A stretch of 11,409 nucleotides of DNA from an uncultured Hyphomicrobiales bacterium (GTDB lineage Bacteria; Pseudomonadota; Alphaproteobacteria; Rhizobiales; Beijerinckiaceae), in assembly GCA_903916165.1 (NCBI GenBank), contig CAIWVR010000490.1, forward strand, positions 1 through 11,409, given 5' to 3'. Position 1 is the stretch's first letter. Every line of letters starts with the position of its first letter. Of this stretch, positions 5,219-11,409 are shown piece after piece. The notes beneath the pieces were generated by a model that saw only the letters and a program-made list of their open reading frames with translations, had not been told where the DNA came from and ran no database searches. The translations under genes and the position numbers were made by a program.

Positions 5219-6688
5219 ATGCCTTCCTCCCCCAAGCCTGCCCTCGTCTGGTTTCGTGACGACCTGCGCCTGTGCGACCAGCCTGCGCTCAGCGCGGCAC
5301 TTCAGGGCGGCGGTCCGGTGCTGTGCCTCTATGTCTTCGATGAAGAAAGCGCCGGGGTCCGCCCACTGGGCGGCGCGTCACGCTGGTGGTTGCATCATTC
5401 TCTGAACGCTCTGTCGGAGTCGCTGGCCCGGATTGGCGGCCGTCTCGACATTCTCAAGGGTCCGGCCACTCCGCTCGTCGCTGATCTTGCCAAAGCCGCC
5501 AGCTGCGCGTCGGTCGGCTGGACCCGCCGCTATAGCGCCGCCGAAATCGCCGTCGACCGGCAGGTCAAGACAGATCTTGCCGACGCCGGCTGCTCTGTCC
5601 GCTCCTTCAATGGCCAGTTGCTGCACGAGCCGTGGGACGTGCAGACGAAGGCCGGCGAGTTTTTCAAGGTCTATTCCCCCTTCTGGCGCGCCGCCCAGGC
5701 ACGCCCTGCCCCCGCAGGTCCTCTGCCGTCGCCCGCAAAGATCGTCGCTGCGACCTGGCCAGCCGGGGCACCGGCGCGGGTGACGCTGGACGCGCTCGAT
5801 CTCCTGCCGACAAGGCCCGACTGGGCGGGCGGCCTGCGCGCCACCTGGCATCCGGGCGAGGCCGGTGCGCTGGAGCGTCTGTCGTCGTTCCTCGACACGC
5901 GCGCCCATCGCTACGCCAGCTTGCGCGACCGGCCCGATCAGCCAGGCACATCCGGCCTGTCGCCGCACCTGCGTTTTGGCGAAATCTCGCCCCGTCAGGT
6001 GTTTCACGCCACACGACATGCCGAAGCTGCCGGAACCGTGCCCGGACGCGATGCTGAGAAATTCATCGCCGAACTCGGCTGGCGGGAATTTGCCTATCAC
6101 CTGCTCTTTCATGCGCCCGACCTGCGCCGGCAGAACTTCCAGAAAAAGTTCGACGCCTTCCCGTGGCGCACACCCGAGCCGCACGAACTCGACGCCTGGC
6201 GCCAGGGCCGCACCGGCTATCCGATTGTCGACGCCGGCATGCGCGAGCTTTGGACCACGGGCGTCATGCACAATCGCGTGAGGATGATCGCGGCGTCTTT
6301 TCTCGTGAAAGATCTGCTCGCGGACTGGCGTCTGGGCGAGGAATGGTTCTGGGACACCCTCTGCGATGCCGATCCGGCCAACAATCCGGCCAGCTGGCAA
6401 TGGGTGGCGGGATCTGGAGCCGATGCGGCACCTTACTTCCGGGTGTTCAACCCCGTGTTGCAGGGAAAGAAGTTCGATCCGGAAGGAGCTTACGTACGTA
6501 AGTTTGTTCCAGAGCTTCAACGCCTGCCCGAGACATGGATCCACGAACCATGGGCTGCGCCGGAGGCCGTGCTCCGGAAGGCGGGCATCACGCTTGGACA
6601 AACCTATCCCGCGCCCATCCTGGACCACGCCCGCGCGCGTGACAGGGCGCTTGCGGCGCTCGCGACCACACGGACCGACATGGCCTGA
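5219..6688 (+). CDS. phr: Deoxyribodipyrimidine photolyase (class I CPD type)
   Basis: The 489-residue flavoprotein uses light to split cyclobutane pyrimidine dimers in DNA. The N-terminal antenna-binding alpha/beta domain starts L-V-W-F-R-D-D-L-R-L (residues 9-18). The C-terminal FAD domain contains G-W-R-E-F-A-Y-H (287-294), N-R-V-R-M-I-A-A-S-F-L-V-K (352-364) and A-A-P-Y-F-R-V-F-N-P (403-412). Trp316, Trp370 and Trp393 have almost the same spacing as the E. coli electron-transfer triad (306, 359, 382). Length is typical (E. coli 472), so it is complete. The ATG at 5219 fits the family N-terminus; GAGGA lies 12 bases upstream, rather far. It is first in a plus-strand operon, with only 24 bases to the next gene. 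Clustering with FAD oxidoreductase, DUF1365 and CFA-like genes points to control by light or singlet oxygen, as with the RpoE-ChrR regulon of Rhodobacter sphaeroides. A cryptochrome role is possible but less likely given the intact triad and the motif matches. Confidence 0.95.
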   Translation: MPSSPKPALVWFRDDLRLCDQPALSAALQGGGPVLCLYVFDEESAGVRPLGGASRWWLHHSLNALSESLARIGGRLDILKGPATPLVADLAKAASCASVGWTRRYSAAEIAVDRQVKTDLADAGCSVRSFNGQLLHEPWDVQTKAGEFFKVYSPFWRAAQARPAPAGPLPSPAKIVAATWPAGAPARVTLDALDLLPTRPDWAGGLRATWHPGEAGALERLSSFLDTRAHRYASLRDRPDQPGTSGLSPHLRFGEISPRQVFHATRHAEAAGTVPGRDAEKFIAELGWREFAYHLLFHAPDLRRQNFQKKFDAFPWRTPEPHELDAWRQGRTGYPIVDAGMRELWTTGVMHNRVRMIAASFLVKDLLADWRLGEEWFWDTLCDADPANNPASWQWVAGSGADAAPYFRVFNPVLQGKKFDPEGAYVRKFVPELQRLPETWIHEPWAAPEAVLRKAGITLGQTYPAPILDHARARDRALAALATTRTDMA

Positions 6689-6712
6689 CCAGCCCAAGAG
6701 AAAGCAAGCGTC

Positions 6713-8077
6713 ATGAAAATAGCCGTCATCGGCGCAGGCATCACCGGGAACGCGGCGGCGCTCGCGCTGTCTCAGGCGACGCACCGCAATGACGTGGTCA
6801 TCTACGAGCGCGACAAGCGCGCGGGCGGTCATTCCGCCACCGTGGATATCGACTATGACGGAACGAGCATCGCCGTCGACACCGGCTTCATCGTCTACAA
6901 CGAGAAGAATTACCCCAATCTTACCGCCATGTTCGACTTTCTCGGCGTCGCCACGCAGCTCTCCGACATGAGCTTTTCGGTCTCCGCCGATCGGGGTCGC
7001 TTCGAATGGTGCGGACGCGATGGCGGCGGCGTGCTCAACGCTTTGTTCGCGCAGCGCCGCAACATTGTCTCACCGTCCTTCCTGCATCTCCTTCTGGAGA
7101 TCGGTCGGTTCCAGAAACAGGCCATTGCGGATGCGCGCGCGCGTACCGTCGGCGAGGGCTCGCTTGCCGACTATCTCGCACGCCACAGGTTTTCCACGCG
7201 GATGCGCGACGATTACCTCGTACCGATGGGTGCTGCCATCTGGTCAACCTCGCCGCGCGAAATGCTGGCCTTTCCCGCGACCAGCTTTATCGAATTCTTC
7301 GACAATCATTGCCTCCTGCAATGGGACCGCCCGCGCTGGCGGACCGTGAGCGGGGGCAGCCGCTCCTATGTGGCCAAACTGGCCGGGGTCTTTGGTGACC
7401 GTCTGCGTCTGGCTTGCGGAGTGACCCGCATCACGCGCGACGCCGACGGCGTCACCATTTTGGACGCGACCGGACATTCGGAACGCTTCGACCAGGTGGT
7501 GCTCGCCGCCCATGCGCCCGAATCCCTGGCTCTGCTCGGCGACGCCAGCGTGGCGGAGCGCGCGATACTCGGTGCCTGCCGCTACGCACCCAACGATGTC
7601 TGGCTGCATCGCGACCTGTCGCTGATGCCGAAACGCAAGGCAGCCTGGGCGTCTTGGAATTTCCTGCGCGAGGGCACCGCCGACGATCGCGCCTGCGCGG
7701 TCACCTATTGGATGAACAAGCTGCAGGGCATTGACGAATCCAAGCCCGTGTTCATCACGCTCAACCCTCCCTTCGAGCCAAAACCCGAACTCACCTTCGG
7801 CCGCTTCAGCTACGAGCACCCGCAATTCGACCGTCCGGCGCTGGCGGCCTGCCGCAACCTGCACACCATTCAGGGGCAACAGCGGACCTGGTACGCCGGG
7901 GCTTGGACCGGCCATGGCTTCCATGAAGACGGGCTGTCGTCGGGGCTTGCCGTCGCCGCGCAGCTCGGCAGCCCCGCGCCCTGGGCGCATGGGGAAGACA
8001 AGACTGCCTTCGGCGGTCTAGATTTTCTCAGGGGCACGACGCCGCCCGCGCGTGCGACCGGAGAATTTGTGCCGTGA
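6713..8077 (+). CDS. FAD-dependent amine-oxidase-like oxidoreductase of the CFA/DUF1365 cluster
   Basis: The 454-residue protein opens with a Rossmann FAD site: I-A-V-I-G-A-G-I-T-G (residues 3-12), the ribose-binding Glu32 in V-V-I-Y-E-R-D, and the G-G-H-S-A-T-V stretch (38-44) seen in amine oxidase and phytoene-desaturase-like flavoproteins. The C-terminal FAD motif W-Y-A-G-A-W-T-G-H-G-F-H-E-D-G (393-407) is intact. No signal peptide or membrane segment is seen, so it is cytosolic or membrane-associated. This is the 'NAD/FAD-binding protein' that accompanies DUF1365 and CFA-like methyltransferase genes in many Proteobacteria. By inference it acts on the acyl chain modified by the methyltransferase, perhaps as a desaturase like the flavoprotein of furan fatty acid synthesis in Rhodobacter sphaeroides; the exact reaction cannot be read from sequence. 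It overlaps the next gene by 4 bases (GTGA). Confidence 0.85.
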   Translation: MKIAVIGAGITGNAAALALSQATHRNDVVIYERDKRAGGHSATVDIDYDGTSIAVDTGFIVYNEKNYPNLTAMFDFLGVATQLSDMSFSVSADRGRFEWCGRDGGGVLNALFAQRRNIVSPSFLHLLLEIGRFQKQAIADARARTVGEGSLADYLARHRFSTRMRDDYLVPMGAAIWSTSPREMLAFPATSFIEFFDNHCLLQWDRPRWRTVSGGSRSYVAKLAGVFGDRLRLACGVTRITRDADGVTILDATGHSERFDQVVLAAHAPESLALLGDASVAERAILGACRYAPNDVWLHRDLSLMPKRKAAWASWNFLREGTADDRACAVTYWMNKLQGIDESKPVFITLNPPFEPKPELTFGRFSYEHPQFDRPALAACRNLHTIQGQQRTWYAGAWTGHGFHEDGLSSGLAVAAQLGSPAPWAHGEDKTAFGGLDFLRGTTPPARATGEFVP

Positions 8078-8907
8078 CGCATGCTGCCGATTTCAGGCCG
8101 CCCGATGCCGCCGCCTCGCTCTACAGCGGGCCGGTGATGCATGCGCGCATGAAGCCGGTACAGCATCGCTTCACCTACAGCGTCTATTCCCTGCTGATCG
8201 ACATCGACCGGCTCGCCGAGGCGCATCGCCTCTCACCCGTTTTCTCGGTCTCGCGCTGGAACCTCCTCTCCTTCTCGCCCAGGGACCACGGGCCGCGCGA
8301 CGGATCGAGCCTGCGCGGACATGTCGACCGGCTTCTGGCCACGTCGCGGGTCGACCTCACGGGCGGGCGCGTGCTGCTGTTCTGCTACCCGCGCGTACTT
8401 GGCTTTGTCTTCAATCCGCTGTCGATTTATTATTGCTACGATGCCCAGGCACAACTCGTGGCGCTGATCTACGAGGTGCGCAACACGTTCGGTGAGAGCC
8501 ATTCCTATGTCGCGCCGATCCGCGCACAGGAAACAGGCGCATCCGGTGTGCGGCAGGATCGCGACAAACTGTTCTATGTCTCGCCCTTCCTCGACATGAC
8601 AATGCGCTATCATTTCCGCCTGCGTCCGCCGGGCGACGACCTGAAGGTGCGCATTCTCGAAAGCGACGCCGAGGGCCCCATCCTGGCGGCGACCTTTTCC
8701 GGCATTCGCTCTGACATGACGACCGGCGCGCTGCTGAAGGCATTTGTTGCCATGCCGCTGCTGACGTTCAAGATCGTCGGTGCCATCCATTACGAGGCGT
8801 TGCGCCTGTGGCTGAAAGGCCTGCGCCTTGTGAAGCGCCCTGCCCCGCCAGACCCCGCCAGCTTTCGCGACGCCAATCCCGATGCGCTACCGCAAACGCG
8901 CGTATGA
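8074..8907 (+). CDS. DUF1365 family protein
   Basis: The 277-residue protein matches DUF1365 throughout: S-L-Y-x-G-x-V-M-H-A-R (residues 15-25), H-R-F-T-Y-S-V-Y (31-38), R-W-N-L-L-S-F (61-67), D-H-G-P-R-D-G (71-77), Y-P-R-V-L-G-F-V-F-N-P-L-S (105-117) and E-V-R-N-T-F-G-E-S-H (134-143). The GTG start overlaps the previous stop (GTGA) and has GGAG 10 bases upstream, and the protein N-terminus then aligns with the family. The function of DUF1365 is not established as far as I know; its constant partners are the FAD oxidoreductase before it and the CFA-like methyltransferase after it, which implies a role in the same lipid modification. A hydrophobic stretch at about 224-237 may touch the membrane. 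Its stop overlaps the following ATG by 4 bases. Confidence 0.9.
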   Translation: MTHAADFRPPDAAASLYSGPVMHARMKPVQHRFTYSVYSLLIDIDRLAEAHRLSPVFSVSRWNLLSFSPRDHGPRDGSSLRGHVDRLLATSRVDLTGGRVLLFCYPRVLGFVFNPLSIYYCYDAQAQLVALIYEVRNTFGESHSYVAPIRAQETGASGVRQDRDKLFYVSPFLDMTMRYHFRLRPPGDDLKVRILESDAEGPILAATFSGIRSDMTTGALLKAFVAMPLLTFKIVGAIHYEALRLWLKGLRLVKRPAPPDPASFRDANPDALPQTRV

Positions 8908-10160
8908 CTTCAATGACGAGAGTGACAATGCCCGCCAAAACCGTGATCCGTGTGACGCCTGAAAATGTCGGAGAGCTCTCGAAGAGCTATCCTTTCACCG
9001 TCAGACAGGCGCTGAAATTCGGACTGATGCTGGAACGCGGCCGCCTCGATGTCGAGATGCCTAATGGTCCGACCTTACGCTTCCAGGGCTCCGAAGACGG
9101 TCCGGAGGGCGTGATGGTCATCCACTCCCTGGACTTTGCCAAAGATCTTGCGAGCGGCGGGGAAGTCGGCATTTCTGAGGCCTTCATCAAGGGCCATTGG
9201 GAAAGCCCGAACCTCACGCATTTTCTCGAGCTGTTCTGCGTCAACCAACCGGTGATCCAGAAGCTTCTCGAAGGCAGACCCATCGTGCGCCTCCTCCAGC
9301 GCCTGCGTCACTGGCTGAACCGCAATACGAAAGCAGGGTCGCGCCGCAACATCCACGCGCATTACGATCTCGGCAACCAGTTCTATTCAGCCTGGCTCGA
9401 CACGACGATGACCTATTCATCGGCCTTGTTCACCGGCAAGGCGCGCGACCTCGCCGAAGCGCAAACTGCAAAATATGCTGCGCTGGCGCGCGAGATCGAT
9501 CTGCGTCCCGAGCATCACGTGCTTGAAATCGGCTGCGGCTGGGGCGGCTTTGCCGAATATGCGGCGCGCGAGATCGGCGCCCGCGTCACTGGCCTGACGA
9601 TCAGCAAGGAGCAGTTCGACTTCGCGACCGCGCGCATGCAGGCGGCGGGTCTGGCCGATCGGGTGACGATCAAGATGCTCGACTATCGTGATGAAAAAGG
9701 TGTCTTTGACCGTATCGCCTCCATCGAAATGTTCGAGGCCGTCGGCGAGGAATATTGGCCGACCTATTTCCGCCAGCTGCGCGACCGTCTGGTCCCTGGC
9801 GGCAAGGCGGGCCTGCAGGTGATCACGATCCAGGAAGCCCTGTTCAAGGGCTACAAGCGCGATATCGACTTCATCCGTCGCTACGTGTTTCCCGGCGGCA
9901 TGCTGCCGACGCCCACCATCATGCGCGACATGGGTGCACAGCACGGGCTGTCCCTGTCTGGCGAGCATATTTTCGGCCTCGATTATGCGATCACGCTGGC
10001 CCAATGGCGCGACCGCTTCCGCCTGGCCTGGCCGCAGCTGACGCCGCTGGGCTTTGACGAACGCTTCCGTCGCCTCTGGGAATATTACCTGTCCTATTGC
10101 GAGGCCGGGTTCCGCTCCGGCACCATTGATGTTCGCCAGATGGTCTTTGCCAAGCCATGA
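8904..10160 (+). CDS. CFA-synthase-like SAM-dependent fatty acyl methyltransferase
   Basis: The 418-residue protein belongs to the cyclopropane-fatty-acyl-phospholipid synthase family. These enzymes transfer a methylene or methyl group from S-adenosylmethionine to double bonds of phospholipid acyl chains at the membrane face. Visible are the family entry motif H-Y-D-L-G-N-Q-F-Y (153-161), the SAM motif V-L-E-I-G-C-G-W-G-G-F (206-216), T-I-S-K-E-Q (232-237), E-M-F-E-A-V-G-E-E-Y-W (275-285), I-R-R-Y-V-F-P-G-G (325-333), and near the end Y-Y-L-S-Y-C-E-A-G-F-R (394-404). E. coli Cfa has E-H-V-G where this has E-A-V-G, so the His I know as a bicarbonate-site residue is Ala279 here, as in a separate branch of the family. 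The start at 8904 is chosen for the ATGA overlap with DUF1365; an in-frame ATG at 8928 has a better Shine-Dalgarno (GAGAG). The product may be a methylated rather than cyclopropane lipid. Confidence 0.9.
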   Translation: MTSMTRVTMPAKTVIRVTPENVGELSKSYPFTVRQALKFGLMLERGRLDVEMPNGPTLRFQGSEDGPEGVMVIHSLDFAKDLASGGEVGISEAFIKGHWESPNLTHFLELFCVNQPVIQKLLEGRPIVRLLQRLRHWLNRNTKAGSRRNIHAHYDLGNQFYSAWLDTTMTYSSALFTGKARDLAEAQTAKYAALAREIDLRPEHHVLEIGCGWGGFAEYAAREIGARVTGLTISKEQFDFATARMQAAGLADRVTIKMLDYRDEKGVFDRIASIEMFEAVGEEYWPTYFRQLRDRLVPGGKAGLQVITIQEALFKGYKRDIDFIRRYVFPGGMLPTPTIMRDMGAQHGLSLSGEHIFGLDYAITLAQWRDRFRLAWPQLTPLGFDERFRRLWEYYLSYCEAGFRSGTIDVRQMVFAKP

Positions 10161-11409
10161 CAATGTCGCGCGGGACACTGGCCGCCTATGCCCTGCCCGC
10201 GCTGCCGCTCGCCATCCTGACGCTGCCGCTCTATGTGCTCGTGCCATCTTTTTATGCGCGCGAACTCATGCTGCCGATTGCGGCTGTGGGACAGGCACTT
10301 TTGCTTGTGCGCATCATCGACGCGCTGAGCGATCCGCTCGTGGGTGTGTTCGCCGACCGCTTTCGGCCCCGTTTCGGCCGCCGCCGTCTATGGTTCGCGC
10401 TCGCCAGCGTGCCGACGGCGCTCGCCGCCTGTCTCGTCTTCACGCCGCCTCAAGGTGCCGGGCTCGCCTATCTGACGATATGGGGCATGGTGCTGTCGGT
10501 CGCCTGGACGGCTGCGCTCGTGCCCTACACGGCGTGGGGCGCGGAATTGTCGGCCGATTATGCCGGGCGCGCCCGAGTGGCTGGCTGGCGCGAGACCTTT
10601 GCACTGGTTGGCACGCTGCTCGCCCTGTTTGCGCAGGTGCTCGTACCGCTGGCTGGTTTCCCGGGGGAACGTGCGGTGCTGGCCGCGCTCGGCATTTTCG
10701 TGCTCTTTGCCCTGCCGCTGGCGACCGCGCTCTGCGTCGCGCATGTGCCTGAACCGGTCGACCTGTCCACAAAACGGCTGGGCTTTCGCGAAGGTCTCAC
10801 GCATATGCGCGCCAATGCACCGTTCCTGCGGCTGCTCGGTGCCTTCCTGCTCAATGGCTTCGCCAATGGCTTTCCCGCGACGCTGTTCATCTTCTATGTG
10901 AGCGAGAAGCTCGTGACCCCAGAGATGGCGGGCCCCCTGCTCGTGCTCTATTTCATCTGCGGCGTCGCTGGCGTTCCGCTTTGGCTGTGGCTCGCGCGAC
11001 GTCTCACCAAGCATCGCGCCTGGAGCTGGGCGATGCTCGGTGCCTGCGCCTTTTTTGCTCCGGCCCCCTTCCTGGGCGAAGGCGATGTCGCGATCTTCGC
11101 GCTGGTGTGCATCGGCACAGGCTTTGCGCTGGGTGCCGATCTCATGCTGCCGCCGGCGATCCAGGCCGATGTCATCGATGTCGATACGGCCGCCTCGGGC
11201 GAGCAGCGCTCGGGGCTCTATTTCGCGACCTGGGGGCTGGCGACGAAACTGGCGCTGGCGCTGGCGGTCGGCGTCGCCTTTCCGCTGCTGGGATGGGCCG
11301 GCTTCGATCCGGGCGCGGGCCTGCGCAGCACCGGCCTTGCGACGCTGGGGTTCCTCTATGCGGGCCTGCCCATCGTGCTGAAACTGGCCGCCATTGCGAT
11401 GATGTGGAA
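10157..11409 (+). CDS. GPH/MelB-type MFS transporter, 3' end cut by window edge
   Basis: The frame is open from ATG 10157, which overlaps the previous stop (ATGA), to the window edge, giving 417 codons and two bases. An in-frame ATG at 10163 is an alternative. The protein is highly hydrophobic with about 10-12 predicted membrane segments. The glycoside-pentoside-hexuronide:cation symporter signature R-I-I-D-A-L-S-D-P-L-V-G (52-63) is followed by A-D-R-F-R-P-R-F-G-R-R-R (66-77). Asp55 and Asp59 match, even in number, the cation-site aspartates of MelB. The second-half signature G-A-D-L-M-L-P-P-A-I-Q-A-D-V-I-D (326-341) is also present. Family length is about 440-480, so some 30-60 residues lie outside. 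Though the family imports sugars, this member sits fourth behind a lipid-modification set and is translationally coupled to it, as seen in related operons, so its substrate is more likely a lipid or small molecule of that pathway. That is inference. Confidence 0.88.
   Translation, partial: MTMSRGTLAAYALPALPLAILTLPLYVLVPSFYARELMLPIAAVGQALLLVRIIDALSDPLVGVFADRFRPRFGRRRLWFALASVPTALAACLVFTPPQGAGLAYLTIWGMVLSVAWTAALVPYTAWGAELSADYAGRARVAGWRETFALVGTLLALFAQVLVPLAGFPGERAVLAALGIFVLFALPLATALCVAHVPEPVDLSTKRLGFREGLTHMRANAPFLRLLGAFLLNGFANGFPATLFIFYVSEKLVTPEMAGPLLVLYFICGVAGVPLWLWLARRLTKHRAWSWAMLGACAFFAPAPFLGEGDVAIFALVCIGTGFALGADLMLPPAIQADVIDVDTAASGEQRSGLYFATWGLATKLALALAVGVAFPLLGWAGFDPGAGLRSTGLATLGFLYAGLPIVLKLAAIAMMW

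Noticed and set aside
5378..6832. Minus-strand ORF of 484 codons opposite the photolyase gene
   Set aside because: It is antisense to a well-matched photolyase, resembles no protein family I know, and has the composition expected of a high-GC shadow frame.

Overview
The window looks like chromosome of an alphaproteobacterium, most likely of the order Hyphomicrobiales (Rhizobiales). The reasons are high GC with strong third-position G/C bias, a BTLCP-type transglutaminase-like cysteine peptidase, an HWE-family sensor kinase, an EcsC-family remnant of the alphaproteobacterial type, and a small secreted protein with the K-A-C-G-x-K-W-Q-A-A-K motif common in these bacteria. No species can be named from the sequence alone. 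I see no insertion sequence, phage gene or CRISPR array.

Layout: (1) Positions 1-1172, minus strand: a secreted small protein cut by the window edge, and upstream of it a periplasmic BTLCP cysteine peptidase. (2) 1173-1483: 311 bases without a gene. (3) 1484-1774: a 96-residue plus-strand ORF that is an EcsC-family gene lacking its N-terminal part and, in frame, its whole centre. (4) 1928-3967: a membrane-bound HWE histidine kinase with a periplasmic sensor region and a PAS-like domain, with no response regulator beside it. (5) 4003-4621: a hicAB toxin-antitoxin locus with a palindromic candidate operator, a hicA gene broken by a frameshift and loss of its stop, and an intact hicB. (6) 4712-5046: two divergent tRNA genes, Asn(GTT) on minus and Cys(GCA) on plus, each with a plausible promoter. 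(7) 5168-11409: a tight plus-strand operon of five genes: DNA photolyase, FAD-dependent oxidoreductase, DUF1365 protein, CFA-synthase-like methyltransferase and a GPH/MelB-type transporter that runs off the window. The last three junctions are 4-base start/stop overlaps.

The operon is the most coherent system here. A photolyase repairs UV lesions with light. The flavoprotein, DUF1365 protein and lipid methyltransferase form a set that in other Proteobacteria belongs to the response to light and singlet oxygen and modifies membrane unsaturated fatty acids, either to cyclopropane or, by inference, to methylated or furan products. The transporter at the end is translationally coupled to them and its substrate is unknown. 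A perfect 7-bp inverted repeat just upstream of the photolyase start is a candidate operator.

The window also shows gene decay: EcsC with two missing segments, and HicA with one extra base in an A run. Both are the most direct departures from the expected family structure.
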